IMG/VR virus record: IMGVR_UViG_3300035070_003874
Coordinates: 1 to 24,307 of that record
DNA length: 24,307 nucleotides
Direction: 5' to 3' (one strand)
From: a virus
The position numbers and the translations under genes are program-made. Below are positions 1 through 6,890 of this stretch, one piece after another. Each line of letters begins with the position of its first letter. Within the stretch, counting starts at the first letter, position 1. The notes under the pieces were generated by a model, which saw nothing but the letters and a program-made list of their open reading frames with translations, was not told the DNA's origin and ran no database searches.

Positions 1-281
1 AACTTTCGCCCCAATTCGTCCGCGACGGTCAGGTGCAGATAGTGCGAGACCTGACGCTCGAAACGCACGATCTGCCCGTTCACGCGCTTGCGTGACGTGA
101 TGGTTTCAATTTTGTGGATCGCGGCAGGTTGCCCCGCCACGAGACAGGCTTGCCCTTCGACCGCCAACTTCGGATCTTCGGCCACTTCGGGGTTCGAGGT
201 GCCAAACAGATCAAGCCAAAGGTTGGCGGATTCGACCTGCGTAAAGTTCGGTGGTTGTGGAAGAAACTGTTCAAAAGCCAT
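1..281 (-). CDS. Unknown protein of the tail-fibre end, 3' end cut by window edge
   Basis: An open frame of at least 93 codons starts at the ATG at 281 and runs off the left edge without a stop. A strong Shine-Dalgarno sequence, AAGGAGA, precedes the ATG. The visible protein begins MAFEQFLPQPPNF and contains a charged stretch, TSRKRVNGQIVRFERQVSH, that looks like alternating beta strands. I recognise no family. It follows the lectin-like fibre gene with a 23-bp gap and has the same strand and spacing style, so it is probably the next gene of the tail/adsorption operon. It could be a fibre accessory, a chaperone or the first gene of another module. The reading frame is well supported; the function is not. 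Confidence 0.6.
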   Translation of the reverse strand, partial: MAFEQFLPQPPNFTQVESANLWLDLFGTSNPEVAEDPKLAVEGQACLVAGQPAAIHKIETITSRKRVNGQIVRFERQVSHYLHLTVADELGRK

Positions 282-304
282 CGTATTTTCTCCTTGTGTG
301 TTTT

Positions 305-997
305 TCAGATATCTAACCAAGGTTTGATCTTTTTCGTCAGACGGATCACTTCCGCCTCGCTCAGATCTGAGTCCCAGAGTCCGACGTGATCGCAAACGGC
401 TTGCCCGTAGAACGTGAGTACTTCTGTTCCTAAAACTGACGGAGCAGCGACAGCCCCCGTCGTCCGAACAAGTGCGCCGTCAAGGTATAGTTTTGTCACG
501 CCGTCTGAGGCGCGCGTGGCGAAGAAAACGATAGGGGTTGCGCCCGCTCCCATCCCGATATCGGGGGATGGGAGCAACGACCCACCATGCCGCTTATCAA
601 AGAACACCGGCGAAATGTTCCCGGAGTCCTGCCCAATCCCCCACAGGGCTGTATCCTTGGATGAAACATGGCAACTGATTCCTCCCGCAGCAACCGTTCC
701 CGCCGTCACGAGCAGCGCCGCTACGGTAATTTCCGACACGATCCGCGCATCAGCGTAGGCGGCATAAGTGATGCTGCTCAAACGACGGTGGACTTTCCCG
801 CTGAAAATCCCGTGCGCGTAACCCACCCCATGCTGGGGCACGTCCCATAGGTTGTCCCCCGCGTCCTCGAAGGCGCCCGAAGATTCTTGGAGATCCCACG
901 CAGCAATCGCTCCTTCCGCGATCCAGTCTGGGACTTCGGGAAGCGCCGAACCACCCCCCTGAATCTCCCCACCTATCCGAACTGTTGGTCTGGTCAT
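305..997 (-). CDS. Tail fibre or receptor-binding protein with concanavalin A/LamG-like lectin fold
   Basis: The protein has 230 residues. The N-terminal 20 or so are short and glycine-rich and end in LPEVPDWI. The rest reads like a LamG/concanavalin A-like jelly roll: AAWDLQESSGAFEDAGDN near the start, a middle region of short strands, then ATRASDGVTKLYLDGALV and VGLWDSDLSEAEVIRL near the C terminus. The pattern 'x-LYLDG-x-x-V ... GLWDxxLSxAEV' is typical of this fold (established knowledge). A carbohydrate-binding role at the tail tip is inferred. The start ATG at 997 overlaps the TGA of the upstream gene as ATGA, so translation is probably coupled. The gene carries a perfect 11-bp inverted repeat at 546-575. 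Confidence 0.7.
   Translation of the reverse strand: MTRPTVRIGGEIQGGGSALPEVPDWIAEGAIAAWDLQESSGAFEDAGDNLWDVPQHGVGYAHGIFSGKVHRRLSSITYAAYADARIVSEITVAALLVTAGTVAAGGISCHVSSKDTALWGIGQDSGNISPVFFDKRHGGSLLPSPDIGMGAGATPIVFFATRASDGVTKLYLDGALVRTTGAVAAPSVLGTEVLTFYGQAVCDHVGLWDSDLSEAEVIRLTKKIKPWLDI
546..575. repeat. 11-bp inverted repeat inside lectin-like fibre gene
   Basis: The arms GCTCCCATCCC (546-556) and GGGATGGGAGC (565-575) are exact reverse complements around GATATCGG; the inner CCCGATATCGGG is itself a palindrome. It encodes the region around LPSPDIGMGAG. There is no T-run on the coding strand, so it is not a standard terminator. Confidence 0.8.
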
Positions 998-1335
998 GTC
1001 AGCCTCCGCGCCTGCGCCGAAACGATCTTGTCGCCGCTCGTGGTGTCGATGTCCACTTCGATCTGATCACCATCTCGAAGTTCCACCCCTTCGATACTGA
1101 CGTTGGTTGCGCTCGTCGCATCGGCGCTTACGATCAGATCGACCGTCGCGCCACCCGACCCGAATTTCTTTTTGACCGTCAGCACCGCGCCAGTCGGTTT
1201 GACGATCCCGATGTTCAAAAGACAAGCAGCATCGGGCTTGATCTCGATGTCGATTGCGTTGGTGGACGATGCTGTTTGATCCTCCATCGCGACCATCTCG
1301 CCGCGCGCAATCGAGGGAATGCGAACCTCTGCCAT
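994..1335 (-). CDS. Small beta-rich tail-tip protein, unknown
   Basis: The protein has 113 residues, begins MAEVRIPSIARGE and is almost entirely predicted beta: VLTVKKKFGSGG, VDLIVSADATSA, VELRDGDQIEVDID. There is no signal peptide or membrane segment. I do not recognise the family. Its length, beta content and place between the GHDH tip proteins and the lectin fibre suggest a small structural or adaptor protein of the tail tip (inference). The start at 1335 is supported by TAGGAGA just upstream, displayed in a hairpin at 1338-1353. The stop overlaps the next ATG as ATGA at 994-997. Confidence 0.6.
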   Translation of the reverse strand: MAEVRIPSIARGEMVAMEDQTASSTNAIDIEIKPDAACLLNIGIVKPTGAVLTVKKKFGSGGATVDLIVSADATSATNVSIEGVELRDGDQIEVDIDTTSGDKIVSAQARRLT

Positions 1336-1337
1336 GA

Positions 1338-1353
1338 AGATCTCCTATGATCT
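1338..1353 (-). promoter_or_regulatory. Ribosome binding site in the loop of a hairpin
   Basis: On the coding strand the leader reads AGATC, then ATAGGA, then GATCT. The outer five bases pair perfectly and the AGGA core lies in the six-base loop. The hairpin ends just before the ATG at 1335. The same architecture, stem-loop(AGGA)-stem, is seen at 10883-10897, 14149-14163 and 20584-20600. Function as a translational control element is inferred. Confidence 0.4.
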
Positions 1354-2019
1354 GCCGACGCTGCTGTAGGTCGTTGCAGTCTGTTGTGGTTGGGTGCGGG
1401 TGCGGGTCTCCGCGATAGCCACGGAATACACGATGATTTCGCACGCTGCGTTGCTCTTGATCTCGACGCTGAACTCGTTCATTGCGCCATGCTGGAACGG
1501 TATCGAAGTCCACGTCCCCCGCGCAAAACCCGTTCCCGTCAGGCTAATCAGATCAGATCGCGAGTTTGTCGTGTGGTTATAGAGCGTGATGTCGATGGTG
1601 CCGCTCACCGACACCACATCGACGAGAGCTTTCCCCTCCAATCTTGCCGCACTGCCTCCGACCGCCGTTCCCGTCAAGCCCGGTGTGGCGGAGGTTCGGA
1701 GCAGGACGCGACGATTTTCCTGGAGCGGATAATAGGTGTCGTAGGCGTACGATGTGCCCTCGATGGTCATGGTGAGGTCGGTGTTTTCGCCGTGATCGAA
1801 GCCGCACCGAACCCCACGAGGAAGCGCAAGTCCGCCGAGAAAAGAGTGATCGTGTCCAGAATATTGGAGCCGCCCACCGTTTGGCGGAGCGATCCCCGCG
1901 ATGCGTTCGTGCTGTACGTTTGCGCGCCCAAAAATCAGCGCGGGCAACATGGCACGACCTTTGGCTGCGATGGCAAGGGCAGCTTGGCTCAGTGCAGAAA
2001 GTCCACGAAGGCTTGGCAT
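1345..2019 (-). CDS. Tail-tip adhesion protein with one GHDH module
   Basis: The protein has 224 residues starting MPSLRGLSALSQAALA. The ATG at 2019 overlaps the upstream TGA as TGATG and follows GGGGGA. Residues 1-45 are alanine-rich and probably helical. The motif GRLQYSGHDHSFLGG follows near residue 55, then TPGLTG near 115, then a beta-rich C-terminal domain. The same order (helix, GHDH or AHDH followed by GG, S/TPGL, beta domain) occurs twice in the upstream protein, so this is a third copy of one module. HxH motifs bind metal at the tips of some phage fibres and spikes (established for T4 and P2-like tips); that this one does is inferred. It is probably part of the receptor-recognition tip. 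Confidence 0.6.
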   Translation of the reverse strand: MPSLRGLSALSQAALAIAAKGRAMLPALIFGRANVQHERIAGIAPPNGGRLQYSGHDHSFLGGLALPRGVRCGFDHGENTDLTMTIEGTSYAYDTYYPLQENRRVLLRTSATPGLTGTAVGGSAARLEGKALVDVVSVSGTIDITLYNHTTNSRSDLISLTGTGFARGTWTSIPFQHGAMNEFSVEIKSNAACEIIVYSVAIAETRTRTQPQQTATTYSSVGRS

Positions 2020-3404
2020 CAGCTTGTTCCCCCCAAAACTTCCGACCCGCTCGATACCCCAACCGCACCAAGTCCCGCACACTCCGCAATGATCAGCGCG
2101 TGTGTTCGGATGGTGTGGTCGCCCGTCACGCCTACTTTGTCCGAGCGCACTTCAAGGTCGAAGTCGTTCCACGCATCGCCCTCGCAGGGCACGAAGTCGA
2201 TAGGGAACCAACCCTTTTTTGGCGTGCCCGCACCGACCGTTGTGACCGCACTCAGCGTGCCCGTGTTGCTGTTGTAGATGCGAAGATCAACGGTCGAGAG
2301 GTCGGACTGATCCTCGTAAATGTACACCCATGCCGTGAGGCATGGGGCGGTCGATGGCGGGTTTCCAGTCGAGTCGAGACCGGGCGAAACGTAGCCCGAA
2401 AACATAGCGATCCCCGCGTCAGATCGAGAACCCGAACCGTTTCCATCGGCTGCGAGCCATGTCGCGGAGGTCGTGATCGGGCAGGTGAAAAGACCGTTGT
2501 TTCCGTTCCCCGCACCGACCACAACGTTTCTCGCGACCGCTCTGCCGCCGTAGCTTCCGTGGTCGTGCGCCTTGACGGTCTGACTCGACGCGCCGATGGC
2601 GGCCATCGCTTCGGTTCCTTCGTAGAGCGCGTTCAAGATCGAGACTGCGCGAAGGATCACATCCGCATCCAACCACTCTTCATCGGCGACGAGGCCTTGT
2701 TCGAGCGCCATGTGTCCGACTGGTACGACTCCATCTGCCGCTGCGACGGACAAGCGGATCGGAATGCCCGGCAAACCCGACCGCGCAGCGGCCTCCTCTT
2801 CCAGTTGGACGACATAAATTTTGACGGTCGCGCCCTTCTCTGCGTCGTAGTCGCCACACGAGATTGTCGGATCAAACCGTTGCCACGTCTCGGGTTCGAG
2901 CGGGCAGGAAACCTCGATCCATCGGGGCTTTTCGGCAGTGGTCTCAGCGAGTTCGATCTCTTCTCCGTTGGCGGTCAGCTTCAATACAAAGTTGCTATTT
3001 TGGGCCTCGTAACAGATCCAGCCCGTTAGTTTGCCGAGGCGCGAAAGTCCAGGCGAAACAAACGATCTCCACACACCGCCACGAGAGCGGGCTTTGTTGG
3101 TGGTCGCTCCTGTGGTCAGGCTTCGCGTTTGGTTGGCCGCGTCGAAAGCGACGATGTAAAGCGCAGTATCCGCCGAAACCTCCGACCAGATCAGACCGCG
3201 TGTGATCGGAGCGCCCCCAAACTTTGGTGTGTGGTCATGCCCTTGATACACTTGGCTCGAAGCGCCCACAGGTGCGGCATCCCAAAGCGTTTCGTACAAG
3301 GCGCAGCAGGACTTGTACAGGTCTTGCCAAGCCGTTTGCACGACCTCCGAGCGGGCAGCGACCGCCGCCAAGGTCAACTCTTTCCAGCGCGAAACGATAC
3401 CCAT
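2019..3404 (-). CDS. Tail-tip protein with two GHDH modules
   Basis: The protein has 461 residues. I place the start at the ATG at 3404, which overlaps the previous TGA as TGATG and has GGGGAG upstream; a TTG 12 bases earlier is less likely. Two repeats of roughly 200 residues are visible. Repeat 1: a helix (ELTLAAVAARSEVV), GASSQVYQGHDHTPKFGG near residue 50, SPGLSRLG near 115, then beta strands. Repeat 2: helix (DADVILRAVSILNALYEG), GASSQTVKAHDHGSYGG near 285, SPGLDSTG near 345, beta strands. A tail-tip or adhesin role follows from position after the hub-like gene and from the modular design; no enzyme motif is seen. A tandem duplication, with a third copy in the next gene, is the simplest explanation. 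Confidence 0.65.
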   Translation of the reverse strand: MGIVSRWKELTLAAVAARSEVVQTAWQDLYKSCCALYETLWDAAPVGASSQVYQGHDHTPKFGGAPITRGLIWSEVSADTALYIVAFDAANQTRSLTTGATTNKARSRGGVWRSFVSPGLSRLGKLTGWICYEAQNSNFVLKLTANGEEIELAETTAEKPRWIEVSCPLEPETWQRFDPTISCGDYDAEKGATVKIYVVQLEEEAAARSGLPGIPIRLSVAAADGVVPVGHMALEQGLVADEEWLDADVILRAVSILNALYEGTEAMAAIGASSQTVKAHDHGSYGGRAVARNVVVGAGNGNNGLFTCPITTSATWLAADGNGSGSRSDAGIAMFSGYVSPGLDSTGNPPSTAPCLTAWVYIYEDQSDLSTVDLRIYNSNTGTLSAVTTVGAGTPKKGWFPIDFVPCEGDAWNDFDLEVRSDKVGVTGDHTIRTHALIIAECAGLGAVGVSSGSEVLGGTS

Positions 3405-5809
3405 CAATCTCCCCAAACGTACGGATCATCCGACCCGAGAAGTACAGGCGAAACGGATCCATCTGCGAGCGCCAAAAATACACCTTGCCGATCCGACGCC
3501 GTGGAGGCCGAGGAAAAGGCCGACCACGGACGGAGGCGAACGAGATCGCCCGCTGCCACCCAAGCAGCGGGCGTGGTGGTCATCGTCAGAAAACGCGAGC
3601 CGTAGTTGATCGAACCGATCTCTAGCGTGTCTTTTTGCACCGTCCCACCGAGGCTTGACTCATCCCAAACGGTCACCAAGTCGCCGACTTGGAAGTAGTC
3701 GACATCCTCGTCGCCGTCCGTCCCCGAACCCAAGATCGGGATCGATTGCGTCCGTGCGACGGGGTTTGCGAAGAGGGATGTTGCGCCCGCATAGATCTTG
3801 ATCTTGTCGTCCACGACCTCTTCGACAAGGCCGCAAGGCGCGATCAATCCGAGGTCTGCGGGCGTGTCTCGATACAGTAGTTCGAGTTCGACAAAGCCGC
3901 TTGTGTCGCTTGGTGCGACCCGCGTGATTTGGTAGGTCGCTGCGATATCGCGGGTGCCTCGATGGTTGATCAGGTTCGGCAAGATCAGCGTGACGATCTG
4001 TCCCGGTCGATATGTTACCGAGGGAGAGATGCGCGCTTTGTATGTTACATAGGCCGCTTCAAAGGTGCGCTGCCGCAGGTAGCCGCGAAGGATTTGAAGG
4101 AGCGCAACCTCCGTCTGGGCCGAGCGCAAACCGCGATCAAGGATCTCGATCTCGCGAGCCTCGTGGATATCCACACTGTCAGCGACCTCGACGATCAACC
4201 GAGACCGAGGCTCCCCATCCAAACCGAGATCCATCGCGACCGTTGCGCGGTTTCGGATGCGGTCGAGGCTGGTATCTGCACTCCAACCTTCGCCGCGCTT
4301 TCGCCACGACTCCGACAGAGTGTGAGCGACCTCGTTGTCAGGGTAGATATCCTCGATGATCGTCGCGGTCAGCTTGCCCTCTTCGCTCCAAAAGGCCGCG
4401 AGGTTGAGGGTGATCGAAAGCCAGCGAATCAGATCCGAGATGCTAAGATCTTCCTCGCAAACGTAGTAGCGAGGCTGCGATCTTCCCGCAGCAACGACCG
4501 CCAAAAAGCTGTCCACATCAATAAAATCTTCGGGCAGACCCAAGCCCCAACCTTCGGGCAGCACATCAAACGCACCCGACAAAGGGCCGTCGTCGCCGTC
4601 CCCATCGACCGAGCAAAGGCAAGGCAGCAAGACCTCCGCGATGGCGTCACCTTCCAAGATCCGCATCTCCGTGATCTCTGCGTCTTTGTCGTGGGCGGTT
4701 GCAGCACCCCCGCCCAACACCCCTCGCTTGACTTGTTGATAAGGCGCGATGGCTGTGTAGTTCATCACGAGCAAGTCGCCCGAACTGTGGGAATAATCGC
4801 TTGATGCGATGGTCACTTCCCAGTTGTCGCGGTCGAGCTCCAGCACGGTCACGGTTGCCTTGGTGGTGGTCTTGGTCGAGTCCATCAGATCGACTTGATC
4901 GCCCACAGCGAGGTCGCCCGGAGGCGGAACCAAGAGCGCCAACACATCCGAACTCACCGAGTCGATGGTTGCTTGCAAGATCGGCACTGTCGAGTTCAAA
5001 GAGGTGAACCAGTTTCCGATTTCAAGGATCTCGTCGTCGATGCGGATATACCCGCGTCCATAGCGGTTCGAGTTCTCGCCCGGAGGAAGTACTTCTTTGT
5101 CGTCGAGCGAGATCTTTAGCGACTCCACGCTTGCGCCGATGGGTCGAGCAAGTCGGCCCTTGAACCATGCGGCACCCGCGAACACAGCTTGATCGCGGAG
5201 CTTGCTTTGGCCGCTTGCTACTTGGATTGCGAACCCATCACTCGACTCAGTAACGCGGTCGATAAACCCGACGTATCGGGTGATTGCGGTCGAGGTCGAA
5301 GGCGTCCATGCGTCTTGCCACGAGATCCAGATCTGCCGACCGAGGAGGGTTGGGTTGTAGCTGAACACCCTCGCTGTGTCGCGGTGAGCCTGTGCGCGTG
5401 TTCCAAGTTGGGCACGTACACAGCCTGTTAAAGTGTTGGTGGACTTGCCGCTGTAGGTGATGGCTTCGCGTCCGATCCAGACGCGACCGATCGAAGGCAG
5501 CGAGGAGGCGTTGACCACATCGATACTTGTCGCGGCCTTGCTGATCTCTCCGTCGAGTCGGGTAGTTACTCCGCTTGCCGCCTCTTTTTGGGCGGTGAAC
5601 AGATCGGAGAGATCCCCTTTGACTTTGATCGTTGAACCGCCCGCATCCATCTCGCCCGTATCGGGGTCTTGCGAGATCAGCATCCCGCTCGGAAACTCCC
5701 GTGGATCGAGCGCAACGCGCACTTCGGACGCATGCCGAGCATCAAGTCGAGCGTCGGTTGCAAGGGCCGTGTTGCACCCCTCGATGTCGATGATTACGCC
5801 GTAAGACAT
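3404..5809 (-). CDS. Baseplate hub / tail-associated protein-like large tail-tip protein
   Basis: The protein has 801 residues and starts with ATG directly after the TAA of the upstream gene. Only a distant TTGGAG precedes it, so coupling is likely. It contains several short beta repeats of the phage hub and fibre kind: ISKAATSIDVVNASSLP and VWIGREAITYSG near residues 90-120, TRYVGFIDRVTES near 175, GDLAVGDQVDLMDS near 300, and FQVGDLVTVWDESS near 720. The middle (SWRKRGEGWSADTSLDRIRN to SPSVTYRPGQIVTLILP) resembles the tail hub domain that assembles below the tube. By size and order after tape measure and distal-tail genes, the hub/Tal slot is the best fit. No lysozyme or peptidase motif was recognised. 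Confidence 0.65.
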   Translation of the reverse strand: MSYGVIIDIEGCNTALATDARLDARHASEVRVALDPREFPSGMLISQDPDTGEMDAGGSTIKVKGDLSDLFTAQKEAASGVTTRLDGEISKAATSIDVVNASSLPSIGRVWIGREAITYSGKSTNTLTGCVRAQLGTRAQAHRDTARVFSYNPTLLGRQIWISWQDAWTPSTSTAITRYVGFIDRVTESSDGFAIQVASGQSKLRDQAVFAGAAWFKGRLARPIGASVESLKISLDDKEVLPPGENSNRYGRGYIRIDDEILEIGNWFTSLNSTVPILQATIDSVSSDVLALLVPPPGDLAVGDQVDLMDSTKTTTKATVTVLELDRDNWEVTIASSDYSHSSGDLLVMNYTAIAPYQQVKRGVLGGGAATAHDKDAEITEMRILEGDAIAEVLLPCLCSVDGDGDDGPLSGAFDVLPEGWGLGLPEDFIDVDSFLAVVAAGRSQPRYYVCEEDLSISDLIRWLSITLNLAAFWSEEGKLTATIIEDIYPDNEVAHTLSESWRKRGEGWSADTSLDRIRNRATVAMDLGLDGEPRSRLIVEVADSVDIHEAREIEILDRGLRSAQTEVALLQILRGYLRQRTFEAAYVTYKARISPSVTYRPGQIVTLILPNLINHRGTRDIAATYQITRVAPSDTSGFVELELLYRDTPADLGLIAPCGLVEEVVDDKIKIYAGATSLFANPVARTQSIPILGSGTDGDEDVDYFQVGDLVTVWDESSLGGTVQKDTLEIGSINYGSRFLTMTTTPAAWVAAGDLVRLRPWSAFSSASTASDRQGVFLALADGSVSPVLLGSDDPYVWGD

Positions 5810-6640
5810 TTAGGAAGCTGCGCGCTCCAAGGTGAGGGAAAGATCATACCACGAGTAGCCGCGTCGCCTTGCGCCTTTGAGGGCGCTGGCTCGCGTCTCG
5901 GTCGTAAAACGCTTGAGGCTGTAGGTCGTTGGGGTGTTGTCGCGGTCGGGGTAGTATCGAAACGTCTTGCCTCGACAAGCCCATGTTCGCGCAAACCAGA
6001 GTAAGAAATGTTCTTGGCTGGTGCGGTCGAGCAGTTCAAACGAGATCGCCTGCCGCTGCTGTGGAGATCCGCGAAGAGGGTCGGTCGAGTCGTCGGTGAT
6101 GGGGGTGAAATCCAACACCGAACCCGACCCATCAACCGCCGTCGCATCGACCGTATAGAAGTCCAAAGCGCCCTCGTCGTCGGTCGCACACCGCCCATCG
6201 AGCGCGCCATTTGGCACCCAACAGTTTGCGATCACGCGGTCGGAAGTGTGACTTGACGCTTGGCTTGGGTAGGCGGAAACCACGTTGAACCCCAAGTGGT
6301 TGACGCTCACTTCGCCCACAGATAGGGTGTTCGACGCGAGGTCTTGGTGTCCGCCCGTGAGCGCGTTTGCGGTGTCGGTGCTCTTGCATTTTGGATAGAA
6401 ACCTGTGGTGCTGGTGATGGTGATCTTGCCCGTCGTTGGGCTGAATGTGACCGTCCAAGTCGCCGCGCTTGCTGCGTTGAGTTGGGTCTGGATCTCGGCA
6501 CACAGATCGGCAGGCCAGTACTCACCGCTCGTGAGTGTGGCGGAGAGATCACCCCCCAACGCTTCCCACCAGTACACTTTGTTGTTGCGGCTTGCGATGG
6601 TGATCTTGCCGACAAATGCGGGTTTTGGACGTGTTGCCAT
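5810..6640 (-). CDS. Distal tail-like minor tail protein
   Basis: The protein has 276 residues beginning MATRPKPAFVGKITIASRN. Region 12-55 (NNKVYWWEALGGDLSATL) and 60-80 (TVTFSPTTGKITITSTTG) look like strands that could pack against the tube. The C-terminal part (SFELLDRTSQEHFLLWF, FRYYPDRDN, SWYDLSLTLERAAS) has the strand-rich, aromatic ending typical of Dit-like or minor tail proteins. The gene lies between the tape measure block and the hub-like gene, the usual place for the distal tail protein. The assignment rests mainly on position and size; sequence support is moderate. Its stop touches the next ATG (TAAATG). Confidence 0.55.
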   Translation of the reverse strand: MATRPKPAFVGKITIASRNNKVYWWEALGGDLSATLTSGEYWPADLCAEIQTQLNAASAATWTVTFSPTTGKITITSTTGFYPKCKSTDTANALTGGHQDLASNTLSVGEVSVNHLGFNVVSAYPSQASSHTSDRVIANCWVPNGALDGRCATDDEGALDFYTVDATAVDGSGSVLDFTPITDDSTDPLRGSPQQRQAISFELLDRTSQEHFLLWFARTWACRGKTFRYYPDRDNTPTTYSLKRFTTETRASALKGARRRGYSWYDLSLTLERAAS

Positions 6641-6643
6641 CTT

Positions 6644-6856
6644 CTACTCTTTGCGATCTGCGCGTGCTTTGAGAAGGTTAATCAGCTTGATCGCTTTGTA
6701 GTTGTTTTCGCGCCACCGAGCGTTGAGGTCGCGAAGTTCCAAAACCTCGGCAGCAAGGGGCTTGGTGTATTCCGCACACTGCTCTCGTGTGGGCTTGGTG
6801 TTGCAAGCCGAAGACATCGCGACAAGGGCAAGGACAAGCATCAGAATCTTTCTCAT
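6644..6856 (-). CDS. Small secreted or lipoprotein-like peptide
   Basis: The protein has 70 residues. The ATG at 6856 has GGAGAG upstream. The N terminus MRKILMLVLALVAMSSAC is a textbook signal sequence: two basic residues, a hydrophobic core and a small-residue site ending in Cys18. The lipobox is weak (S-S-A-C, without the usual leucine at -3), so ordinary signal-peptidase cleavage is an alternative. The mature part is short, charged and helical (AAEVLELRDLNARWRENN, KAIKLINLLKARADRKE). Its place inside a tail operon is odd, because tail parts are not exported. Possibilities are a spanin-like outer-membrane lipoprotein or a superinfection-exclusion lipoprotein; neither can be proved here. 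Confidence 0.6.
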   Translation of the reverse strand: MRKILMLVLALVAMSSACNTKPTREQCAEYTKPLAAEVLELRDLNARWRENNYKAIKLINLLKARADRKE

Positions 6857-6857
6857 G

Positions 6858-6890
6858 GTTCTCTCCGTTGGTTGAGGTTGCGAAGAGAAC
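6858..6890 (-). promoter_or_regulatory. Intergenic hairpin sequestering the lipoprotein gene RBS
   Basis: On the coding strand GTTCTCT follows directly after the tape measure TAA, and its perfect complement AGAGAAC ends two bases before the lipoprotein ATG. The 7-bp stem spans almost the whole intergenic gap with a 19-base loop. Part of the GGAGAG ribosome binding site lies in the stem, which could lower translation of this gene relative to tail genes. The pairing is visible; the regulatory role is inferred. Confidence 0.4.

Noticed and set aside
88-2277. Long open frames on the plus strand, for example 1384-2277 and 1881-3029
   Set aside because: They lie entirely opposite better-supported minus-strand tail genes, are rich in R, C and H as expected for antisense frames of GC-rich DNA, and lack ribosome binding sites and recognisable domains.
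2327-2346. An 8-bp hairpin CCCATGCC / GGCATGGG with a GTGA loop inside the tail-tip gene
   Set aside because: The stem is short enough to arise by chance several times in 24 kb, there is no T-run, and nothing in the context supports a role.
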